Shown here: piece by piece, positions 1 through 5,319 of the stretch
Position numbering within the stretch: the stretch's first letter is position 1
Layout: the number at the start of each line of letters is the position of its first letter
Assembly: GCA_025362255.1 (NCBI GenBank)
Contig: JANYGY010000018.1
Coordinates: forward strand, 1-7,625
Origin: Planctomycetales bacterium
GTDB taxonomy: Bacteria > Planctomycetota > UBA11346
DNA: 7,625 nt
Reading direction: 5' to 3'
Notes under the pieces: model-generated
Told to the model about the DNA's origin: nothing
What the model saw: only the letters and a program-made list of their open reading frames with translations
Databases searched by the model: none
Translations under genes and position numbers: made by a program

Positions 1-1
1 C

Positions 2-505
2 GCGGTGCTAGTCAGCGAATCGGTGGTCACCGGCGACCTGGTTCTCGTGCTGTGCGGCGACTGTCCGATGACCCCCGCGAGCCTGCTGGCCGAGCTGCTG
101 GCCAAACACGTTGCCAGCGGTGCGGCGTGTACCGGCGTCGCCGCCCGGATGCCTGATCCGACCGGCTATGGCCGGATGATCACCGATGCCGCGGGCCGCT
201 TGGTGAAGATCATCGAGCACAAAGATGCCGACGAAGCAACTCGCCGAATCGACCTGGTGAACAGCGGCATCTACGTGTTCAACCGCCGCGACCTCTTCCG
301 CTGCCTGCATCTGATCAAACCCGACAATGCCCAGGGCGAATACTACCTGACCGACGTGGTCGGCATGCTCGCCCGCGAGGGCCTGCGGGTTGAACTGGTG
401 ATCACCGACGACGTGGCATCGGTGCTGGGCGTCAACACTCCGGCTGATTTGGCCAAGGCCGAAGTCCTCCTCGCAGCGCGCAAGAGGGCCGCGCAGAATC
501 CGTAA
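2..505 (+). CDS. Single-domain GlmU-type nucleotidyltransferase (UDP-GlcNAc pyrophosphorylase), 5' end missing
   Basis: This is the C-terminal two thirds of a sugar-nucleotide transferase resembling the N-terminal uridylyltransferase domain of GlmU, which makes UDP-N-acetylglucosamine from GlcNAc-1-phosphate and UTP in the cytoplasm for cell-wall precursors. The reading frame is open to the left edge, so the start and the N-terminal GxGTRM nucleotide loop lie outside the window; the GTG at position 5 is not a credible start. Visible family motifs, in order, are LCGDCP (metal-binding Asp), DPTGYGR, IEHKDA (sugar-binding Glu), LVNSGIY, NAQGEYYLTD and LGVNTP (second metal/sugar Asn). The protein ends in the helix that in bifunctional GlmU links to the left-handed beta-helix acetyltransferase, so that second domain is absent. 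The acetyltransferase step must be encoded elsewhere, or the enzyme acts only as a pyrophosphorylase. The family is certain; the exact sugar substrate is inferred. Confidence 0.88.
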   Translation, partial: AVLVSESVVTGDLVLVLCGDCPMTPASLLAELLAKHVASGAACTGVAARMPDPTGYGRMITDAAGRLVKIIEHKDADEATRRIDLVNSGIYVFNRRDLFRCLHLIKPDNAQGEYYLTDVVGMLAREGLRVELVITDDVASVLGVNTPADLAKAEVLLAARKRAAQNP

Positions 506-583
506 AGTGCCCTTGCCACTGGCACCTCCGCACGTTTCCACTAGCGTTCCGCGCCTTCGTATCCCCCCTTCACGTTCTTCGGA

Positions 584-601
584 CGTCCGCCAGAGCGGAC
601 G
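584..601 (+). other. Short GC-rich hairpin in the ilvC leader
   Basis: A 7-bp perfect inverted repeat (CGTCCGC and GCGGACG, loop CAGA) lies 25 bases before the ilvC start. No T run follows, so it is not an intrinsic terminator, and no T-box sequence or leader peptide rich in Ile, Val or Leu codons was found near it. It may be only a structural element of the 121-base gap between the two genes. Confidence 0.3.
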
Positions 602-614
602 CGCCGATCGCCCC

Positions 615-620
615 AGAGAG
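615..620 (+). promoter_or_regulatory. Probable ribosome binding site of ilvC
   Basis: AGAGAG is a purine-rich Shine-Dalgarno-like stretch ending 6 bases before the ATG at 627. It supports that ATG over upstream in-frame starts, which would add 40 residues of Pro/Ser/Arg-rich sequence not found in this enzyme family. Confidence 0.5.
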
Positions 621-626
621 ACATCC

Positions 627-1640
627 ATGGCCATCAAGGTCCATTACGAAAAGACCGCCAAACTCGCCCCGCTCAAAAAGAGCACCGTCGCCATCATCGG
701 CTACGGCAGCCAGGGCCACGCTCACGCGCAGAACCTGCGCGATAGCGGCATCACGGTGATTGTCGGCGCTCACAATCCCAAGAGCGACACCTCCAAACTG
801 GCGAAAAAGCACGGTATGACCGTGATGCCGGTTGGCGATGCGGTCAAAGCCGCCGACGTCGTGATGTGCACCATCCCCGACGAATTCCTGCCCGCCGCCT
901 ATGAAAAGGACATCGAGCCGAATCTGAAGGCCGGCGCGATGCTGATGGTCGCCCACGGCTTCAACATCCACTTCGGCTTCGTCAAGCCGCCGAAGAATAT
1001 CGACGTCACCATGATCGCGCCCAAAGGCCCCGGTCACACCGTGCGTTCGGAATACGAAAAAGGCGGCGGCGTGCCGTGCCTGGTCGCCGTCCATCAGGAT
1101 GCCACCGGCAAGGCGCTGCAACGCGCCCTGGCGTACGGCAACGGCGTCGGCGGAGCCCGCGCCGGGATCATCGAGACGACTTTCCGCGATGAGACCGAGA
1201 CGGATCTCTTCGGCGAACAGGCCGTCCTCTGCGGCGGTTTGACCGCGCTGGTCAAAGCCGGCTTCGAGACCCTCACCGAGGCGGGCTATCCGCCCGAGAT
1301 GGCGTACTTCGAATGCCTGCACGAAGTGAAGCTGATCGTCGACCTGATGTACCAGGGCGGCATGAGCTACATGCGCTACAGCATCAGCAACACCGCTGAA
1401 TACGGCGATTACGTCACCGGTTCAAAGATCGTCACGCCGAAGACCAAAGCCGTGATGAAGACCATCCTCAAGGACATCCAGTCGGGCAAGTTCGCCAAGG
1501 CCTTCCGCGCGGAATGCGCTGCCGGCAAGCCGATGATGGAAAAGATGCGCAAGTCCGAGCCGAACCACCAGATCGAGAAGACTGGTCGCGAGCTGCGCAA
1601 GATGATGAAATGGATCAAGTCGACCGAGGTCCGGAAGTAA
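627..1640 (+). CDS. ilvC: Ketol-acid reductoisomerase, class I (short form)
   Basis: IlvC isomerises and reduces 2-acetolactate (or 2-aceto-2-hydroxybutyrate) to the dihydroxy acid, the second common step of valine, leucine and isoleucine synthesis, in the cytoplasm with Mg2+ and NAD(P)H. The 337-residue length fits the class I form. Residues 22-30 hold the Rossmann GxGSQG motif. The catalytic knotted domain carries APKGPGHTVRSEY (Lys133), TETDLFGEQ (metal ligands Asp193 and Glu197), YFECLHE (Glu229 and Glu233) and SISNTAEYGD (substrate Ser254). All expected active-site residues are present. The cofactor-binding loop at residues 46-57 (VGAHNPKSDTSK) is unusual: it lacks the common Arg after VGL/VGQ and looks one residue longer. 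The start at 627 matches the family N-terminus and has a purine-rich site upstream. The neighbouring ilvB/N and leuA genes often found with ilvC are not in the window; a strong terminator follows, so it ends its transcript here. Confidence 0.97.
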   Translation: MAIKVHYEKTAKLAPLKKSTVAIIGYGSQGHAHAQNLRDSGITVIVGAHNPKSDTSKLAKKHGMTVMPVGDAVKAADVVMCTIPDEFLPAAYEKDIEPNLKAGAMLMVAHGFNIHFGFVKPPKNIDVTMIAPKGPGHTVRSEYEKGGGVPCLVAVHQDATGKALQRALAYGNGVGGARAGIIETTFRDETETDLFGEQAVLCGGLTALVKAGFETLTEAGYPPEMAYFECLHEVKLIVDLMYQGGMSYMRYSISNTAEYGDYVTGSKIVTPKTKAVMKTILKDIQSGKFAKAFRAECAAGKPMMEKMRKSEPNHQIEKTGRELRKMMKWIKSTEVRK

Positions 1641-1669
1641 CTTTCCCGGATTTTTCGACGAGGTTCAGC

Positions 1670-1706
1670 AACCCCCGGACGGCCTTGGCCGCCCGGGGGT
1701 TTTTTT
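1670..1706 (+). terminator. Intrinsic terminator after ilvC
   Basis: An inverted repeat of about 14 bp (AACCCCCGG arm at 1670-1678, CCGGGGGTT arm at 1693-1701, continued by an inner CGGC/GCCG pairing with one A/C mismatch) has a tight loop and is followed by seven T residues at 1700-1706. It begins 29 bases after the ilvC stop and separates ilvC from the regulator gene downstream. Confidence 0.92.
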
Positions 1707-1744
1707 ATTCCCCTGCCGCTGCATGAAATCGTCAGGCCGCCCGT

Positions 1745-2587
1745 ATGGTGCGGCGCATGCCGGTGCTGCCCACGGTTCGTTCGCGCTCTCGACCTGCCGG
1801 TGAAGCCGCCGGACAGCCGGCTTTCCTGACGATCAACCAGGTCGAGGCCACGCGCATCGGCGGCTGGGATCGCCATCGGCATGCCGAGCACGAGGTGATC
1901 ATCGCCGGACGCGGCAACTATCGCTGCACTCTCAATGACTGTCCGATCGCCCTGGCGCGCGGTGAGGCCCTGGTGATCAAGCCGGGTGACTGGCACGAGG
2001 ATCTGCTGCACCCGGGCACCTCGTTCCACGCGGTGTGGTTCCGCCTGCCCGGTGGCTTGTTCGCACCCGGCGTGACCGCCCCTCAGCAAGTCTCGCGACC
2101 GGGCGAGCAGCTCGCGACTGCCGTCCTCGACCTCGATCGCCTCGCCGAAAAAGGTGCGCCTGCCGCCCGCTTGGACGCGGCCCTGGGCGCGCTCATCGGA
2201 ACCTTGATCGATGGCCTTTCCGAATCGGTGCTGACCGCCGCTTTTGTCGTCGATCAGGGCTTTCCCACACGTTTGCACACGATGTTCGCGCGCCTGCCCG
2301 CGGGGTATCTGGGCGCCGAAGCCTTGGCCAAGGGAGCCGGCATGAGCCGACGCAGCCTTGAGCGCGCCTGCGCTGCCGCGTTTAGCTGCGGGCCGGTTCA
2401 GGCGCATGCCCGCTGGCGGCTGCGGTGCGCGGGGGATCTGCTGCGCACCACCGACTGGCCCGTGCGCGCGGTCAGCGAGACCCTCGGTTACGCCAATCCG
2501 TTCCATTTTAGCCGAGCTTTCGCCCGGCTGCATGGCTCGCCACCCGCGCAATGGCGGCGCGGCGACCTGGCGGGATCAGATAGGTGA
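1745..2587 (+). CDS. AraC-family transcriptional regulator with cupin-type sensor domain
   Basis: This 280-residue protein has the layout of an AraC/XylS sugar-responsive regulator. The N-terminal half looks like a cupin effector-binding domain: HRHAEHEV at residues 44-51, then GRGNY and a GEALVIKPGDWHE stretch typical of the second cupin motif. The C-terminal part (about 195-275) is the double helix-turn-helix DNA-binding domain, with the first helix-turn-helix around LAKGAGMSRRSLERA and the family signature GYANPFHFSRAFARLHG at the end. The ATG at 1745 is the furthest reasonable start; the ATG at 1757 is an alternative, and neither has a clear ribosome site. Only 38 bases separate the start from the ilvC terminator, so its promoter must be compact or overlap the terminator. 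The beta-mannosidase gene follows on the same strand after about 40 bases, which suggests that this protein regulates it. The effector, probably a manno-configured sugar, is inferred from context only. Confidence 0.92.
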   Translation: MVRRMPVLPTVRSRSRPAGEAAGQPAFLTINQVEATRIGGWDRHRHAEHEVIIAGRGNYRCTLNDCPIALARGEALVIKPGDWHEDLLHPGTSFHAVWFRLPGGLFAPGVTAPQQVSRPGEQLATAVLDLDRLAEKGAPAARLDAALGALIGTLIDGLSESVLTAAFVVDQGFPTRLHTMFARLPAGYLGAEALAKGAGMSRRSLERACAAAFSCGPVQAHARWRLRCAGDLLRTTDWPVRAVSETLGYANPFHFSRAFARLHGSPPAQWRRGDLAGSDR

Positions 2588-2627
2588 CCGTCTGGGCCGG
2601 GCATGGCATCGTGGCGCCGCACGACCC

Positions 2628-5096
2628 ATGATCCGCGCCATGCTCAACACCTGCTCACTCAACGGTTCTTGGGAATTGCGCTGGAGCGACGCGCAGCGCG
2701 GGCCACGCGCGGGCAACCGCGATCCAGCCTATGCGCTCTCGGCGCAGGTCCCGGGCGAGGTTCATCTCGATCTCGAACGCCTCGGCATCCTGCCCGATCG
2801 CCACGTCGGGCTTGGCCACCTCGCCGGACGGTGGGTCGAACAATGCCGGTGGCGCTATGACCGGTTGTTCGAGGTGCCGGCCGAAGCCATGGGGACTTCC
2901 GCCTGGTTGATGCTCGAAGGGTTGGATCTCTTCGCGGTGATCTCTCTCAATGGCGAAGAGATCGCTCGCCACAGCAACAGCTTTCGGCCATGTCGCATCG
3001 AGGTCGGCCCCAAACTCAAGGCGGGGACCAACCTGCTGACGGTCGACATCGAATGTGGCCTGCATGCAACGGCCGATCTGCCCAGCACTGGCTACGCCGG
3101 CGTCGAGCACCGCGACAGCAAACGCCACTGGTTGCGCAAACCGCAGAACGAGGCGGGCTGGGATTGGTCACCACGGTTGCTCAATGTCGGCATCCAAGGC
3201 GGCGTGCGTCTCGAATGGACCACCGAGGCCGTGCGCCTCGATCAAGTCATGCCCCTGGCCACGGTCGACGCCGATCTGCAGACCGGGCGGGTGCGCGTGC
3301 GGGCGGTCATCCAAGGCCTGAGGGCGACTGCGGTGCCCGTGCGCCTGCGCGTGCGCTGCGCCGGGATCGAGGTGGTCAGCGACACTCAGGCGATTCCCGG
3401 AGGCTCGATCCTCGAGGCGCAACTTGCGGTGCCCCAACCCAAACTGTGGTGGCCGATCGGCGATGGGGCCCAAGACCGCTATGAGGTCGAAGTTGATTTG
3501 CTGGTCGATGGCAAGGTCATCGCCAGTGATTGCCAAAAAATCGGATTCCGCCGCATCGAAGTCGATCAATCCCCCTGCCCTGCCGGCGGGCGGTGGTTCT
3601 ATCTGATGATCAACAATCGGCGGACTTTTTGCCGCGGCGGTAATTACGTCCCCGCCGACACCGTGACCGCGGCGATCTCGCCCGAACGCTCGCGGCGCCT
3701 GGTCGAGATGGCCGCCGAACAGCACTTCAACCTCCTGCGCGTGTGGGGCGGCGGTCGTTACGAAGACGCAGCTTTCTACGACGCCTGCGATGAACTCGGC
3801 ATTCTCGTCTGGCAGGAATTCATCTTCGCCTGCGCGCGCTATCCGGGCACCGACGAGCGTTTTTTCAAGGACATCGAGGCCGAAGCGACCTATCAGTTAC
3901 GCCGCCTGGCGAGCCGCGCATCGCTGATCGCCTGGTGCGGCAACAACGAGATCGAATGGGGCTATTGGGAATGGGGCTACGAAAAGCACGCGGCGATGCC
4001 CGATCATCAATTGTATCATCACCTGCTGCCGCGCCTGTTCGCTCGCGAAGATGGCACCCGGCACTGGCAGCCCAGCTCACCCTGGTCACCCGACGGGAAG
4101 ACTCCCAACGATGACACGGTCGGCGATCAGCATCCCTGGTCGCTCGGATTCAATGACACCGATTTTCGCAAGTATCGGCTGATGGCCTGCCGCTTTCCCA
4201 ATGAAGGCGGCGTGATTGGGCCCAACAGTCTGCCGACGGTACGCGAATGCCTGCTGCCCGGCGAAGACCGGCCGTGGAGTTTTGCTTGGCAGCAGCACGA
4301 CAATACCATTGCGCACTGCTTCGACCCGTGTCCGACCGATCGCCAGGTGATGCAGTGGGTGGGCAAGGATGTGCGCGCGCTCTCCATCGCCGATTTCGTG
4401 TACTGGGGCGGCTTGGTTCACGGCGAGGGCCTCAGCGAATACATCGTCAACTTCCGTCGGCGGCGTTCGGTCACCACCGGCGCCGCGGTGTTCTGGATGT
4501 TCAATGACGTCTGGCCCTGCGTCCGCAGTTGGACCACGGTCGATCACCGCCTGCGCCGGACGCCGGCCTTTCATCCGGTGCGGCGCGCATTTCAACCGGT
4601 CAGCGTGGTGGTCCACGAAGACGGCGAGCGAATCGTCATCACCGGCGTCAATGACACCCAGAACGCAGTCACCGCCGTGTTGCGCCACGGAATTTTTGCC
4701 CTGGCCGGAACGTATCCGATTGAGCAGCGCGCGACGGTCGTGTTGGCCGCCAACGCTGCTACCGAACTGGCCTCATTTCCGCGCTCGGCGTGGAGCGATC
4801 CGCAAACCCAACTCGCCTTCGCCGAATTGACGGCATCGGGTACCGTGGTGGCCCGCCACCGTCTAATGTTGCCGCTGCCGGCCGAACTGAGTTGGACACC
4901 CGCGCAGGTCACCGTGACGGTCGAACGCGGCATGGCGATCTTCAGCAGCCCGACCTTCGCCTGGGGCGTATGCCTTGACCTCGATGGTGAACGAGTGCTG
5001 GGTGATAATTATTTCGATCTGTTCCCGGGTACGCCATATGCCATCGCTTGGCCGCATGCCGAGGCACCGCGCATCATCGGCATCGGCAACCTGTAG
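2628..5096 (+). CDS. GH2 beta-mannosidase-type glycosidase, full length
   Basis: An 822-residue protein with the complete GH2 beta-mannosidase plan, which releases beta-linked mannose from the non-reducing end of oligosaccharides. The N-terminal sugar-binding domain has SLNGSW, VPGEVHLDLERLG, GLDLFAVISLNG and RKPQNEAGWDWSPR. An Ig-like domain follows, then the TIM barrel, starting near FCRGGNYVPAD and containing LLRVWGGG and LGILVWQEF. The acid/base is Glu441 in WCGNNE. The expected nucleophile is Glu526 in FPNEGG, where most relatives have SEFG or SEYG. The C-terminal beta domain ends in GDNYFDLFPG, typical of this family. No signal peptide or membrane segment is seen, so it is probably cytoplasmic. 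The open frame extends back to 2358 inside the AraC gene, but that stretch is an overlap in another frame; ATG 2628 or ATG 2640 fits the family N-terminus, and neither has a good ribosome site, which may mean translation is coupled to the regulator gene. Related GH2 substrates such as glucosaminides are possible; beta-mannoside is most likely. Confidence 0.9.
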   Translation: MIRAMLNTCSLNGSWELRWSDAQRGPRAGNRDPAYALSAQVPGEVHLDLERLGILPDRHVGLGHLAGRWVEQCRWRYDRLFEVPAEAMGTSAWLMLEGLDLFAVISLNGEEIARHSNSFRPCRIEVGPKLKAGTNLLTVDIECGLHATADLPSTGYAGVEHRDSKRHWLRKPQNEAGWDWSPRLLNVGIQGGVRLEWTTEAVRLDQVMPLATVDADLQTGRVRVRAVIQGLRATAVPVRLRVRCAGIEVVSDTQAIPGGSILEAQLAVPQPKLWWPIGDGAQDRYEVEVDLLVDGKVIASDCQKIGFRRIEVDQSPCPAGGRWFYLMINNRRTFCRGGNYVPADTVTAAISPERSRRLVEMAAEQHFNLLRVWGGGRYEDAAFYDACDELGILVWQEFIFACARYPGTDERFFKDIEAEATYQLRRLASRASLIAWCGNNEIEWGYWEWGYEKHAAMPDHQLYHHLLPRLFAREDGTRHWQPSSPWSPDGKTPNDDTVGDQHPWSLGFNDTDFRKYRLMACRFPNEGGVIGPNSLPTVRECLLPGEDRPWSFAWQQHDNTIAHCFDPCPTDRQVMQWVGKDVRALSIADFVYWGGLVHGEGLSEYIVNFRRRRSVTTGAAVFWMFNDVWPCVRSWTTVDHRLRRTPAFHPVRRAFQPVSVVVHEDGERIVITGVNDTQNAVTAVLRHGIFALAGTYPIEQRATVVLAANAATELASFPRSAWSDPQTQLAFAELTASGTVVARHRLMLPLPAELSWTPAQVTVTVERGMAIFSSPTFAWGVCLDLDGERVLGDNYFDLFPGTPYAIAWPHAEAPRIIGIGNL

Positions 5097-5109
5097 CCCT
5101 GCTGCCAAT

Positions 5110-5144
5110 AAAAAACCCCAGGACTTTTCAAGGTCCTGGGGTTT
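5110..5144 (-). terminator. Intrinsic terminator of tRNA-Val, possibly used in both directions
   Basis: AAACCCCAGGAC (5113-5124) pairs perfectly with GTCCTGGGGTTT (5133-5144); two further inner pairs leave a 4-base loop. On the minus strand the hairpin is followed by six T residues (complement of 5110-5115), starting a few bases after the tRNA 3' end. On the plus strand it lies 13 bases after the GH2 stop codon, with only three T residues after it, so it may also terminate that gene, more weakly. Confidence 0.88.
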
Positions 5145-5149
5145 CATCA

Positions 5150-5225
5150 TGGTGGGCAATACAGGATTCGGACCTGTGACCCCTCGCGTGTGAAGCGAAT
5201 GCTCTAACCGCTGAGCTAATCGCCC
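5150..5225 (-). tRNA. tRNA-Val (anticodon CAC), CCA encoded
   Basis: All four arms of a 76-base tRNA can be drawn on the minus strand. The acceptor stem GGGCGAT pairs with ATTGCCC with one G-U pair. The D arm is GCTC/GAGC with loop AGCGGTTA. The anticodon arm is TTCGC/GCGAG with loop TTCACAC, giving anticodon CAC (complement of 5190-5192), which reads GUG valine codons. The variable loop is GGGTC, and the T arm ACAGG/CCTGT closes loop TCCGAAT. The discriminator base is A and CCA is encoded. The T loop has C where position 55 is normally U (pseudouridine in the mature tRNA), a departure from the near-universal TTC. An intrinsic terminator follows directly. The gene lies downstream of, and on the same strand as, the second GH2 gene, with a 94-base gap. 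Confidence 0.96.
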
Positions 5226-5242
5226 ATGATTGGGAAGGCGAA

Positions 5243-5269
5243 AAGTTAGAGCACGGTCGTGGTTTGCAA
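5243..5269 (-). promoter_or_regulatory. Possible promoter of tRNA-Val
   Basis: On the minus strand TTGCAA (5264-5269) and TAACTT (5243-5248) resemble -35 and -10 boxes upstream of the tRNA 5' end, but the 15-base spacing is short and the match to consensus is partial. The -10 box ends 17 bases before the mature 5' end, which is plausible for a tRNA transcript. Read-through from the GH2 gene upstream is the alternative. Confidence 0.25.
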
Positions 5270-5319
5270 GGACGGAATGACCTGCAACCACCTGCAGAAA
5301 ACGCTGTGTTCTCCGCCGG

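Noticed and set aside
507..626. 40-residue N-terminal extension of IlvC or a leader peptide
   Set aside because: The translated stretch is low-complexity Pro/Ser/Arg, starts with ATG-less context for the family, and has no run of Ile, Val or Leu codons; the ATG at 627 matches the family start.
506..626. T-box riboswitch ahead of ilvC
   Set aside because: No T-box consensus, specifier loop or antiterminator-terminator pair is visible in the 121-base gap; only one small hairpin without a T run.
570..1322. Long minus-strand open frames opposite ilvC and the other genes
   Set aside because: They are antisense shadows caused by GC-rich third positions; none shows a recognisable domain, while the plus-strand frames do.
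2358..2627. N-terminal extension of the GH2 enzyme inside the AraC gene
   Set aside because: This stretch is the AraC DNA-binding domain read in another frame, is rich in Arg, Pro and Ala, and has no match to the GH2 N-terminus, which begins near SLNGSW.
5220..5231. 12-base match TCGCCCATGATT between the tRNA 5' flank and repeat unit 1 (7438-7449)
   Set aside because: The shared string is short, half of it belongs to the tRNA acceptor stem, and it has no palindromic partner at the tRNA, so chance is the simplest explanation; it is not evidence of an attachment site.
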